From positions 163,174,290 through 163,238,289 of the forward strand of contig CM073885.1 of the NCBI GenBank assembly GCA_037176705.1: DNA of 64,000 nucleotides, given 5' to 3'. The notes beneath the pieces are model-generated. The model was not told the origin of the DNA and did no database searches. It was given only the letters and a program-made list of their open reading frames with translations. Shown here piece by piece: positions 23,799 to 34,370 of this stretch. The stretch comes from Molossus alvarezi. Taxonomy: Eukaryota > Chordata > Mammalia > Chiroptera > Molossidae. A program made the translations under genes and the position numbers. Each line of letters begins with the position of its first letter. The first letter of the stretch is position 1.

Positions 23799-25794
23799 AC
23801 ATCCCCAAAAACTGAAAAATGGAGTCTGAGTGTGGTCGATCTCCTGGGTTACAACAGACTTAATATATACATTTGGCAAAGTATCAGAATACAAAATTAA
23901 TGTCAAGAAATTTACGGCTTTCTTATACACCAATGATGAACTCACAGAAACAGAAACTGAAAAAACAATCACATTTATCATTGTGGAAAAAAAATTAAGA
24001 TACCTAGGAATAAACTTAACCAAAGAAATAAAAGACCTATTTGCAGAAAACTATAGGACATTGAAAAAAAAATAAGGAAAGATATAAAAAGGTGGAAGCA
24101 CATACCTTGTTCATGGATTGGAAGAATTAACATCATTAAAATGTCTATATTACCCAAAGCAATTTATAGATTCAATGCAATTCCCATCTAAATACCAATG
24201 CCATATTTCACAGAACTAGTACAAATACTTCAAAAGTTCATATAGAACCAAAAAGACCCTGAATACACACAGCAATCTTGAACAAGAAGGACAGAGTATA
24301 TGGGATCACAATATCAGATATCAAGTTATACTACAAAGCTACTGTAATCAAAGGAGCCTGGTACTGGCACAAGAACAGGCATATAGACCAGTGGAACAGA
24401 ATAGAGAAGCCAGAAATGGACCCAAGAGAGCATGCTCAATTAATATTTGACAAAGAGGCAAGAGCATACAATGGAGTAAAAACAGCCTCTTTAATAAATG
24501 GTGTTGGGAAAATTGGACAGTTCCATGAAAAAAATGAAACTAGACCATCAATTTATAAAATACACAAAAATAAACTCAAAAAAGATAAAAGACTTAAATG
24601 TAACCAGTGAATCCATAAAAGGCCTAGAACAAATGTAGGCAACAAAATTTTGTACATCATATGTAGCAGAATTGTCACTGATACATCACATAAGGCAACA
24701 GAAACAGAAAAAAATGAACACATGGGATTACATCAAACTAAAAAGCTTCTGTACAGCAAAAGAAATAGCCATCAAAATGGAAAGACAACCCACTGTATTA
24801 AAAAAACCTCATTGCCAATGATACATCAGATAAGGGATTAATTTTAAAAATATATAGAGTACTCATACAACTCAACAAAAAACAGACAAAGAATGCAATT
24901 AAAAAAAAGGCAGAGGAGCTTAATAGATACCTCTCCAAACAGGACATACAAATGGCCAAGAGACATATGAAGAAATGCTCAACATCACTAATCATCAAGA
25001 GATGCAAATTAAAACAGCAGTGAGATATCACCTTACACTTGTCAGAATGGCTTCCATCAGCAAATCATCAAACAAGTGTTGGCAAGGGTGGTGTAGAGTA
25101 CACTAGAGCAGTGTACACTGCTGGTGAAAATGCAGACTGGTGCAGCCATTATGGAAAACAATATGGCGTTACCTCAAAAAATTAAAAACTGAATTTCCAT
25201 TTGACCCAGTGACCCCACTTTTAGGAATATACCCTAAGAAGTCTGAAACACCAATCAGAAAGGATATATGCACCCCCATGTTCATAGAGCACTATTTACA
25301 ATTGCTAAGATCTGGAAACAACCCAAGTGTCCATCAGTCGATTAGTGGATAAAAAAGCTGTGGTACATATACTCAGTACAATACTATGCAGCTGTAAGAA
25401 AAAAAGATCTCTTATCCTTTGACATGACATAAAGGGACCTGGAATGTATCCTAAGTAAAACAAGCCAAGGAGAAAAAGGCAAATGCTACATGATCTCATT
25501 TATTTGTGGAATATAATGAACATAACAGTCTGAGGAATAGGGTAGAACCAGAAACATTAAGTAGGGTATGGACTGATAACCTTCCAAAGAGGGAGGAAAG
25601 AGATAAACTACAGAACTTATATGCATGTACACATAAGCAATGAACATGGACAACAAAGCCAGTGTTGGGGTAAGGGGGAAATGGGGAGTAGGATGTCAAT
25701 GGGGTAAAGAAGGAGAAACATCTGTAACAAAATTTAAAAAAAAATAAAAGCTGAGGGGCAGTTCAGGCTTCTTTGAAGCCCTTGGCTCTCTGTG

Positions 25795-26044
25795 ATAAAG
25801 AAGATTTCTGGCTTTGGGAGTAAGAATGGTGTGTCGCCCTTGAGGTCATCCAGCAGCTGGGGAGGAACAGCCTGGGAGACAGGCTTAAGAGAATGATCAG
25901 GAGCACCTCACAGCTGGGGTACCACATCCAAGACAAAGATCTGGGAAAGATCCACAAAGATGCCTGCGTGGGCAATGTAGCAAAAGTGAAACAGATTCTG
26001 TTGCTCTGGATAAGTGGCTTGGATGATAGAGACAAGATGATCAT
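25795..26044 (+). pseudogene. ANKRD26: ANKRD26-like exon 1, start codon lost
   Basis: It begins ATA AAG AAG ATT where ANKRD26 has an ATG-led MKKI; the frame continues through KNGVSPLRSS. A frameshift follows, and the second half reads GYHIQDKDLGKIHKDACVG, NVAKVKQILLL and LDDRDKM, matching the ankyrin-repeat entry of the family. The donor is GTAATA. The last two bases are AT where the family has AG, so the spliced codon would change, but the phase (2) fits the next exon. Confidence 0.85.
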
Positions 26045-26125
26045 GTAATAGGAACTGCAAAGCACAAGGCCTGTGGTCCACCAGAAGGAGGCAGGTGACC
26101 TGGGAGAAGTGCTCCCTGCCTGGCT

Positions 26126-26680
26126 GACCCATCCCACAGGTCGAGCAAAGAGGACTCTAGAGGGGAAGTGAGGGTGAGGAGGGACAAGAGACATGAGAAA
26201 TGGAGACAAGACAGGGTTCTGATCAAGTCTCATTTATTCTGGGGAGATCCACACTATATATAGGGCAAGAAGCAGAAAAACAAGAACATTTGTTGCCAAG
26301 CGATAAGTTTGTGGTAACCACCCTGAAGCAATTTCAAGTAAATATCCCTGGTGGAACAAAAGATAAACAGAGCATAACTGGCTGAGTAAATGGTTACTTA
26401 AAGGAATGCAGAAACATTGTATACAGAGGTATCCTGCCTTGGGGCAGGAAATGGCAGAGCAGATTTTAACAAAATGGATGCCATGCAAATAGTCTCCCAC
26501 ACCTGGCCCAACCAGGTGCAGTGCAGCCCTCCTTCCACCCAGGGTGCCGGCTGCCTCCCTCCTGCAGCCCCTCAGCACCTCCATGTTGGAGACTTTAGTG
26601 GGGGTCTAGAGCTCAGGCCAAGTTTATGAGCAGCAGACACAAAAACATTAGGACCCACTTCTAATTCCTCTCACAGAGCA
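26126..26680 (-). mobile_element. Probable solo LTR (ERV2/betaretrovirus-like), antisense
   Basis: Read on the minus strand it has U3, a TATA box (CTATATATAG), a polyadenylation signal (AATAAA) about 20 bp on, then a CT-rich U5 (CTTGTCTCCATTTCTC, CCTCTTTGCTCGACC). This spacing and U5 style resemble IAP/ERV-K class LTRs. The provisional ends are TGTGAGAGG and GATGGGTCA; no target duplication was confirmed. It lies in intron 1 of the ANKRD26-like copy, close to the exon 1 donor. Confidence 0.55.
26233..26263 (-). promoter_or_regulatory. Antisense LTR TATA box and poly(A) signal
   Basis: CTATATATAG (26254-26263) and AATAAA (26233-26238, minus strand) are arranged as in a betaretroviral LTR with a short R region. 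Confidence 0.55.
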
Positions 26681-27099
26681 CTTTACTGGCAATTTAAAAA
26701 TGATTTAATTAAATATCAATAGTATAAATAAAATTAAATATATACAGCATATTTGTTCATATTTTTATGCCATAATGCTATTTGTAGAATAATGCATTTG
26801 TGCATAATGAGAGAAATAATTTTCCTAATAGATCAACTTTTGGGCTAGAAATTCTGATAAAATCCAGGAACCACTTTATATCAGAGTACAGCTATATTCT
26901 TTACTGAAGGACCTCAGAAGGACACTTTGAAGTGAGAAGATAGCTGTGGTCTGAAATAGGAAGACTCATTTCTCAAATCTGTGCTCTTCTTATATTTATC
27001 AATTTTACATTAACTAAATAAAATGTGGTTTTAAAAATTTTGAGTCACAGTGCTGTCTTTATTGTGATGAAATTAAGAAAATTATTGTGCAGGCTATAA
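26681..27099. other. Unassigned AT-rich sequence
   Basis: No gene or confident repeat. Confidence 0.4.
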
Positions 27100-27878
27100 A
27101 GATTTGCCTTTCTAGATATCAATACAAGCTATAAATTTCCACAAATCATTTATTTATTAATAACTGGAAAGACAGAGAAATTATTGGAACAGAATGGAAA
27201 AGCTCAAACATCCAAATAGATGTAAGACTTTAAAACTTGATACTGGGTGACATTTTATGTTCATAGAAAAAGATGAATTACTCATAAGTGATTGAGAAAT
27301 AACTGTTAAGTTTTTGGAGAAAACTGGCTAGACTTTAATCTCTCAAAGTAAGCTTCAGTTGAAATATAAATTAAAAATTTCAAATATACAAAATGTGAAA
27401 ATTAGCAGAAAAAACACAGATGCCTACTTATATATTTAAATTGACAAAGACTTCAAAAGCAAGATTTCTGGAGTTTGAGCAATATAAAAAATTAAAACCC
27501 ACTGTCTATCAGAAAGTAATATTAAAAGAAAAGAAAATGTACTTGTAAAATATTTACAACATATGCATATCAGAGTAAAAGTGTTTATGTTACAGAGGAA
27601 ACTTTGAATTCAACAAGAAAAAACTCTAATTTGACATTGAACAAAGCACTTTTAACATATCTTCAATGACCAGTGGACATAGGAAAAAATATTTAGTGTC
27701 ACCGGTAAGAAAAGAATTTACGTTAAAAGAGGAGTGTAATACTGTTTTCTATTCACAAAGTTTGTTAAAATGACCAGCAATGGTACTTATACTGTTGCTT
27801 AAAGTTTTAGTTGCTTTTGACTTTTCAAATGTGCAATAATATATATATTATTTTTTGCCTATTAATTCTATTTATACT

Positions 27879-27909
<31 letters not shown>

Positions 27910-28330
27910 ATATACAATTTGTTTTTCTCAGCACGGCTCAAAAAAGTAATGTAGAAGAACTCATATACATGGATTTTGTTTAAAAATTGCAGTGCATCTA
28001 TAGGATGGAATAATATGTGACAATTGAAGGTGGTAAAGATAGTAGTAGATGGATGTTGACATGTAAAGATGTACTTTGGTAGATCAGAAAGGGAGACAAA
28101 AATCAGTTTGATTATACAAACATGATTTGATGTGTCACTTTCACACAGACTATGCTTATATTAGCCCAAAATATGTGCTAAATGTGATACAATTTATTTC
28201 TGAACATTTGTATTATAACATTTAAAAAAATGTTTTTGAGGACTGACATCTGCAAACTTTTAACCTCTTCAGGAGGAAAAGGAATCTTTTTTTTTTTTGT
28301 GCCTGTAGAGTATAAGTATATATGTAAATG
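27100..28330 (+). mobile_element. Possible old LINE-1, distal ORF2 and 3' region
   Basis: Text such as TTATTGGAACAGAATGGAAA and, further on, GGATGTTGACATGTAAAGATG and GATTATACAAACATGATTTG resembles the distal part of old L1M elements, where similar text precedes the 3' end. Diverged; boundaries approximate. Confidence 0.45.
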
Positions 28331-28687
28331 TACACATTTTTTTTGAACTTTAAATAGCTTTATTACATATAATATATAAATGATTTTTAGTTAATCATTT
28401 TAGTTGTATTTTTATGATAAAAATAGCAAATATAGTGATTATTACTATTGCAGAAGTATTGCTTTACTTTATAGAAGTATTTTTAAAAAACACTGAACTC
28501 TCCAAGTATATTTACTCATTATTTTAATACATTTATACATAAACTATAACCTGAATATCCATGTAGCAGATATATTCTACTTAGGATCCTTTCAATTTCT
28601 CTCTCAGGCCCTTTTCATTCTTAAAAACATCATGTTGTCAAGTATGAGCAAAATGAGAAATTTAAAATGGAGATATTAGGACCTAAT
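28331..28687. other. Unassigned AT-rich sequence
   Basis: Nothing recognised. Confidence 0.4.
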
Positions 28688-28699
28688 CTCAAATGAAGC

Positions 28700-29071
28700 T
28701 TTTTTTAAAATAATTTTTTTCAAAGTGGTACCATTAACAAAAGTTTTCATGTGCTTATTGGCTATTCCTATGTCATGGGAGGTGGTTCTTTGAGTCTTTT
28801 TTCCATTTTATTTTTTTTTATCTTCACCCACCTGAGGACATTTTTCCATTTTTTGTTCAGGTAAAGTGGAAGGGGGGGAGAGAGAGAGAAAGAGAGAGAG
28901 AGAGACTGAAGCATTGATGTAAAAGGAACACATCCAGTGGCTGCCTCCCGCACAACCCAACCAGGGCCGGAGAAAAACTGCAACCGTGGTAACTGCTTTT
29001 AGCAGGAACTGAACCTGGGTTTCTCTGGACTGCAGGTTGATGCTCTAACCTCTGAGCCAAACTGGCCAGGG
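28700..29071 (-). mobile_element. Ves SINE, minus strand, with possible 3' transduction
   Basis: The SINE itself spans about 28809-29071 (TTCACCCACCTGAGGAC to CCAAACTGGCCAGGGC). The sequence CTCAAATGAAGC occurs directly after its head (29072) and again at 28688, about 110 bp beyond its T-rich tail and next to a second T-run. If these are the target duplication, the insertion includes non-SINE sequence at 28708-28800 copied from the source locus. Confidence 0.75.
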
Positions 29072-29561
29072 CTCAAATGAAGCCTTTTCTTTGTCCTTTC
29101 CAACATAAGTATTCTGAAGGGAGAAAATTGTCAGGGATGTGCAGGAAGCAACGAATTGATGTGTCACTCTCACACTTATATTTCTCTCTCTCTACCTCCC
29201 TCTCTTCTATGCTATCTAAAAAAAAAAATCAGTGCAAAAATACCCTTGGGTTAAAATTAAGCCCCCCCAATAAGTCAAAGTTACTTAAAAAATTTCTTCT
29301 TGTTATTTTATTCCTTTTTTCCCATAATGCTTTTAAGAACTAATGGTGATTTAAATTAGACTAGAACTGCAAAAGGTTTGTTGTATTTACCATTAAATTT
29401 CACTTAATGTAAGACACCATGGATGGTATGATACCCAATATATTATATACCAATAAGAATTTCTATAAGAACATGCTGCCAGTTATGGTTGTAAGACATT
29501 CTTTATTATAAATTTTATTCCACTACCAAGAGATGTTGGAATGTAAGAAAATAAGCATGTT
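29072..29561. other. Intron-like sequence with possible SINE tail piece
   Basis: Positions 29135-29235 resemble a plus-strand Ves tail (GTGCAGGAAGCAACGAATTG, CTCTCTACCTCCCTCTC, then an A-run), lacking a head. The remainder is unassigned. Confidence 0.45.
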
Positions 29562-29574
29562 AAAATCATTGAAA

Positions 29575-29672
29575 CTGTCCTGGCTGGTCTGGCTCAGTGG
29601 TTGGAGCCTCGGCCTATGGACCAGCGAGAGTCCCGGGTTTGGTTCCCGTTAGGGGCACGTACCAAGAGAAAA
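29575..29672 (+). mobile_element. Head-only Ves SINE insertion with target duplication
   Basis: Only the tRNA-like half is present (TCCTGGCTGGTCTGGCTCAG through GGTTCCCGTTAGGGGCACG), then a short A-run. AAAATCATTGAAA flanks it on both sides (29562 and 29673), so it was inserted as a short unit and not trimmed later. Confidence 0.85.
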
Positions 29673-29804
29673 AAAATCATTGAAATACAGTTTGCTTTCT
29701 AATTCTTAAAACACATCTGCAAAGTAGGTATCATGATATAATTTTACTTAATTGAAATGTCTTTGTAAAGTAGTCATAGTAATAATTATAATATAATCTA
29801 ACAA

Positions 29805-30012
29805 TTATTAAGATTTTTTGTGTGTGCTAGAAACTGCAGTAAACACTACTTAGCTTTTTATATAAGTGAACAAAGGTCTTCCATGAGATCACTACTGTTT
29901 TCATTCTCATTTCTTGATGAGGAAATTGAGGTTCAGAAAGGCTAAATGATAACTAATAAGTGACAGTTAAGATAGGATCAGACCCAAGTTGAGCCGAATT
30001 CCAGGTCACCTC
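29805..30012 (-). mobile_element. MIR SINE, minus strand
   Basis: TGTGTGCTAGAAACTG, then TTTCTTGATGAGGAAATTGAGG, GGCTAAATGATAACTAA and CAAGTTGAGCCGAATTCCAGG form the reversed MIR order. Confidence 0.8.
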
Positions 30013-30161
30013 AATTCAGATAGGCTGCTCCTTCACTAATGTGGTGGGTAATAAGAACTAATAAATATTGTGCTGTCTTCAAAAGAAAGCTAAATATTTG
30101 CTTTGAGGGCATGGGGATAACATTTAATGTTCACAATCACATGAACAATTGTATGTGTTGA

Positions 30162-30320
<159 letters not shown>

Positions 30321-30482
30321 GTATGCAGTTGCCAACTTTGGCACCATGAGATGGATTTGATTTAATTAATTGGAATAAAACTGAATTTATCTCATTTAAC
30401 TATCAGTTATTGGTTAAACTAGTGGAATGTTTACTTTGAATTCCTAGAATTTACAGTCTATTTCTTGGCACAGTACTGACAG

Positions 30483-30655
30483 GTGGTGCAATCCTAGCAA
30501 GAGAAATGTGCAGCGATTCTCCTGGGCCATGGCACCGATCCTAACGTGGCAGATATCAGTGGCGACACTGCTCTGCACCATGCTGTCCGTGGTGAGAACA
30601 TGGCTATAGTGGAAAAGCTGCTTTCATGCAGAGCCAACATGGAAGCAAACACAAG
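30483..30655 (+). pseudogene. ANKRD26: ANKRD26-like ankyrin exon 3
   Basis: The acceptor is ACTGACAG and the donor GTATAG. It encodes QEKCAAILLGHGTDPN, then DISGDTALHHAVRGEN and VEKLLS, a clear ankyrin repeat pair. A TAG at 30495-30497 replaces the conserved glutamine. The 3' edge is one base short relative to the family (EANTR for EAKNK), shifting the frame into the next exon. Confidence 0.9.
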
Positions 30656-31757
30656 GTATAGATCAAGTCACTTTTTATAAAATATTTGAAATACATGTTT
30701 CTACTTCAGCCCCAAGCATTTTCTTTCTCACAAATGTGTACTGAATACAATATATTGGGCCCTTTCATTATGGAAAGAACTCCAAAGCCAAGTCAGGGAG
30801 GGCTGGAGGAATGTGGTGTCTGCAGAAAGGGCAAAGCCCAGTCCCCCAGCTGCCCTTGCACCCCAGAAGGAAGCACTTTCTCATGGTGCCTGGGAGTGGG
30901 TGATAGGCTCAGAGCCCCCAAAGGACTGAAGGCCTGGGGGAGAAAAGTGCTGGTGGGGGCTGGCTGCTGTGCAGGTAGAGGCTTAGAAACTGGGTGCTGC
31001 TGGGGGTGGGGAGAGGGAAGACCTAGCCCCCAGCAGAGAGAGCTGGGTGAGGGCAGTGGGAAGGGAAAGTAGCAGTCCATAGACCATCAACTCTCCAGAA
31101 CCCCAATGTTCTGAGGTTGAAGCAAGAGAGTCAGGTCATGTTTTCACATCTAGTAAAGGGCATCTCCTTGGGGTGGTAGCCACTCTGCCAGCCACATACT
31201 ACTACCTTGGGGTTTTCCACATCCAAGTGTAGCTCCTGCTCAGCCTCGTGTAGCTCCTCAGCAAGGTTGTAGTTGTAGATAGGGAGCAGGCGATTGTGAA
31301 GCTGTTCACCTCCTTTTTCTTCTGGACATACAATATCTCTCACCACTGCCACCTGACAGGAACAGCCTCAGTTGACACAGGTAGGGTCAACTTTACATAT
31401 TTGGAAGCTCAAACATTCCTTGAATGAAAATATTATGAAATAAGTGAAGTGTCTAAGATTTCTCTTTACATATTGACACTTCTGAAAAAGCAGTAGAGGG
31501 TACAACTCTCTTTTATGCCTTTGACAAATATTTTTAAAAACAAATTTGTTAAAGGTAAACTCTTTTAAATAATAGTTTTTCATGCCTGAGTTTTTTTCTA
31601 ATGTAAAACAACGCAGGAAAGCAAAATTCACCATGAAAATGGGCTTTATCTTAAATCTCAAAGTAAGCACATTACAGTATAATAGAAGTCTTCCTGCTGA
31701 GGGAGACTGACATGACTGTCCTGAACTCGTTCTCAGCCAGAATTGTGCTGGAGAATC
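30656..31757. other. Intron-like sequence; unrecognised minus-strand open frame
   Basis: 30760-31080 is GC- and G-rich with open frames on both strands but no recognised family. On the minus strand, 31131-31352 is open for 73 codons and reads QLHNRLLPIYNYNLAEELHE and LDVENPK; I do not recognise it. It could be a retrocopy fragment or chance. Confidence 0.3.
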
Positions 31758-31912
31758 ACCATCAACTGAGGAACTTAAAAAAGTTTACAAGCGAAGGTTC
31801 TTACTTGAAGATTTTGATGGAGTAAATCTAATAAGGCACAGACATATATATTGAGAAATATTTCCTTGAGGTTCTGATACAACTCTTAGTTAAGAAGTCT
31901 GAATAGATATGT
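31758..31912 (+). mobile_element. MER5A-like hAT MITE, diverged
   Basis: GAGAATCACCATCAACTGAGG, AGGTTCTTACTTGAAG, GGAGTAAATCTAATAAGGC and GAGGTTCTGATACAACT follow the order of MER5 (hAT-Charlie) copies. The match is weak and interrupted. Confidence 0.45.
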
Positions 31913-31984
31913 GTAATGTATAAATTCACAGATCCCACAAACTTAAGAAATCTCTAGAAGAGTTGGAATTTGATAGGTGATACT

Positions 31985-32107
31985 TTATTCAACTCTTTTC
32001 CTTCCAGCAATATTGGCCTGACTTTCAACTGTTTCTACTTCTTCATTTGAGAAATTATAGGGAACATTATCTGTGATATCCACTGGCTTAAAGACCACCT
32101 TTTTCTT
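31985..32107 (-). other. Unrecognised coding-like minus-strand frame
   Basis: Minus-strand frame reading KKKVVFKPVDITDNVPYNF, then NEEVETVESQANIAG and a stop. The acidic C-terminal style and the extension upstream across two in-frame stops (RDSVHQ, MIDN) look like a decayed coding sequence, possibly a processed pseudogene end. I cannot assign the parent gene. Confidence 0.25.
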
Positions 32108-32215
32108 TCAATTATCAATCATTCACTGGTGCACAGAGTCTCTAGAAATTTGCTTTTGGGCAGTCTGTTAGTAAGTAGAATCTGACCCTTTAAGAATTTT
32201 GCATCTTTTATTCAT

Positions 32216-32455
32216 TTTTTTTTTAATTTCTCACCCGAGGATACTTTTTTATTTTTAATCAGAGAGAGTAGGAAGGAGGGAGAGAGAAACAGACAGAGAG
32301 AAAGAGTGATGTCATAGAACCACATTGACTGGTTGCCTCCCGCACAACCTGACTAGGGAGGAACCAATCAATAAATGTGTCCTTGACCATAATCGAACCC
32401 ATGACTCATTCATCCTCGGGCTGATACTCTAACTGTTAAGCCAAACCAGCCAAAG
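32216..32455 (-). mobile_element. Ves SINE, minus strand
   Basis: T-run, TTTCTCACCCGAGGATAC, reversed B-box region and head CCAAACCAGCCAAAG. Confidence 0.9.
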
Positions 32456-32860
32456 TGCATCTTTTATTCTTGTTTAGTTCCTTAAATCAACAAATGTTTA
32501 CTACAATCAGGAATTCCCTGCAATAATAGTAAGTCTTGAGCTTTCTTTTTAGTTGAAGCTGTGTGATAGATGGTCTCAGTGTGTCTGTTAATTTTATAGA
32601 GCCCTGGCATACTTAGGATGGCAGCTTTAAACATCAAAACATGAAAAACTATAAAATTAGTAACAATAAAGATGAGAATTGCTTTAATAATTTAGTTTCA
32701 GCAATTCTATAAACTATTTGGTTAATAATCTGGGAGAAATCAATACAAATAGATTGTAGCTTTAATAAGGATTATTAAAATTTTTGTAGTGGGTATTATC
32801 AGTCTAAATAATGATTTTTATTACATGTTGGGGCCAAAAATATTGATCATATGACACTAC

Positions 32861-33112
32861 CCTGGCCGGTTTGGTTCAGCAGTTTGAGTGTCTACCTGTG
32901 GACCAGAGAGGCCAGGTTTGGTTCCTGCTAGAGGCATGTACCTTGGTTGCAATGTGTCCATGCGCCAGGTGGGGTTGTGTGGGTGGCAGGCACTATAAGT
33001 GTCTCTCTGACATCAATGTCTATCTCTCTCTTCTTCCCTCCCTCTCGCTCTATCTGAAGATAAATGCAAAAGTGTCCTCGAGTGAGAATTAAAACAACAA
33101 CAACAAAAATTT
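32861..33112 (+). mobile_element. Ves SINE, plus strand
   Basis: Head CCCTGGCCGGTTTGGTTCAG, tail TCTCTCTGACATCAATG, TATCTGAAGATAAATGC, ending in an ACAACAACAA-type A-rich tail. Confidence 0.93.
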
Positions 33113-33603
33113 GATACTGAGGAAAGGAAAGGTCTTATATACAAATATTTGCTTTATACAAAACCATTTAAAAATACTGCAAATATAAACACACAAGTGG
33201 GCTTTAGACTAAATGTGGGCTCTAGATATGTTTAGTTTGCCTCCATAAATTAAATCAACATTTAAAATTTAGGAGACTCATGTAGAAATTTTAATTTTAA
33301 GCTTCTTTTAAAGAATTGAATCTGGCACCCCATAAGCCCCTAATGTTTGGTATGTTGTGCAGAGGCTGCCCCGTTTATGTGAGACCTGTTTTCTCCTTTG
33401 CTGCTGTCCACACCTAGAGTTTTCACTTACTTGGGTCACCCACTTTGCCTCTGTAAGCACTTGAGTTTATATTTCCCTTTTTATAGTATATTTTATTGAA
33501 GACTTCAAGATATTTAAGACTACATTAATTTATAATATACATTTTATATTCATCTGTTATAAATGGGATTTTATTTTTCAAGTTAAAATTTGAAAGTTAG
33601 TTT
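33113..33603. other. Unassigned sequence
   Basis: Nothing recognised. Confidence 0.4.
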
Positions 33604-33617
33604 AAGAAACTTTTCCT

Positions 33618-33849
33618 GCCCTGGCCGGTTTGGCTCAGCGGTTAAAGCGTCGGCCTGCGGTCCGGAGAGACCCGGGTTCGGTTCCCGCTAAGGGCACGTA
33701 CTTCGGTTGCAGTTTGTCCCCGGCCCTGGTTGGTCGTGCGGGTGGCAGCCACTCGGTGTGTCCCTTTCACATCGATGTTTCTCTCTCTCTCTCTCTCTCT
33801 CCCTCCTGCTCTATCTGAACAAAGAATGAAAAAGTGTCCTCGGGTGAGG

Positions 33850-33901
<52 letters not shown>
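33618..33901 (+). mobile_element. Young full-length Ves SINE with long A-tail
   Basis: A complete copy with intact head, (TC)n tail and GTGTCCTCGGGTGAGGAT end, followed by about 50 uninterrupted A. AAGAAACTTTTCCT flanks it perfectly (33604 and 33900). The pure tail and perfect duplication indicate recent insertion. Confidence 0.97.
33631..33685 (+). promoter_or_regulatory. RNA polymerase III A and B boxes of the SINE
   Basis: A box TGGCTCAGCGG (33631-33641) and B box GGTTCGGTTCC (33675-33685) match the tRNA internal promoter consensus, with one B-box deviation. Confidence 0.8.
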
Positions 33902-33903
<2 letters not shown>

Positions 33904-33913
33904 AACTTTTCCT

Positions 33914-34353
33914 TTATATGTCCTATAAATAATCATATTTTCATTGAAATGTCTGTAAGTCTTAGGAGCCTAATCATGGTTGGAGTTGAATATAGGGTAT
34001 GTGTATTCCAGACAATATTATCTTTCTCTTCAGCATCGTTCCTCAAAAATGCATGTGATTTAGTAGCTTTTATTGTGCTGAAATTATTTATATAGATCAG
34101 TGTTAAAATATATATTGATAAGCCATTCTATTTTTATTTCTGATTTACATTTTGCCTCAAATATAAGTGCAATTAAAGTAAAATCAGAATAAAAATACAT
34201 TTTTAAAAAGTATATATTCATTAGGGACCCAGGGTTATTAACATAATTGAGAATATAGGTTTATTTTGAGCTTTCTAACACCTAAGATAAAAAGCTATCT
34301 CATAAAAAAAGAAAACTCATGGACCATTTAATAATAAGCAATCAAAGTTTATT
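33914..34353. other. Unassigned AT-rich sequence
   Basis: Nothing recognised. Confidence 0.4.
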
Positions 34354-34370
34354 TGAAGGCTATTTCTTTT

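Larger units (their letters stand above)
23209..23856 (+). mobile_element. Solo LTR (ERV1-type) inside LINE-1 ORF2
   Basis: A 648-bp block starts TGTTGTA and ends TACAACA, a perfect 7-bp terminal inverted repeat. It is flanked on both sides by GACT, a 4-bp target duplication typical of gammaretroviral-class integration. Removing the block and one GACT restores LINE-1 text continuous with the homologous element at 56570. Plus-strand signals are TATATAA (23717) and AATAAA (23793). No gag, pol or env is present, so recombination between two LTRs has deleted the provirus. Confidence 0.9.
19313..25746 (+). mobile_element. Near-full-length dead LINE-1, split by a solo LTR
   Basis: Ordered plus-strand parts: 5' UTR (GGATTCCAAAATGGCCAGAAG, CTCCCAGGACCAAACTGG), ORF1 remnants (about 20127-20920), the ORF2 endonuclease start (MAINKYISII, with VNGLNA), reverse transcriptase pieces ([20 protein letters not shown] region near 23145), the C-terminal region ([32 protein letters not shown]), and a 3' UTR ending AAACATCTGTAACAAAAT plus an A-rich tail. 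Stops and frameshifts occur throughout, so it cannot make ORF1p or ORF2p. The 5' edge is approximate and no target duplication was found. Its 3' end lies only about 50 bp before the first ANKRD26-like exon. Confidence 0.85.

Noticed and set aside
23535..24023. 162-codon minus-strand frame
   Set aside because: It runs across the solo LTR and LINE-1 boundary on the antisense strand and resembles no protein.
26234..26584. 116-codon minus-strand frame
   Set aside because: It falls within the probable antisense LTR, whose TATA and poly(A) signals overlap it.
30686..31072. 128-codon plus-strand frame in a GC-rich patch
   Set aside because: It has no splice signals, family resemblance or conserved pattern, and the opposite strand is open too, as expected from base composition.
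33618..33700. tRNA gene
   Set aside because: A and B boxes are present, but they belong to the tRNA-derived head of a Ves SINE; the full SINE tail follows.
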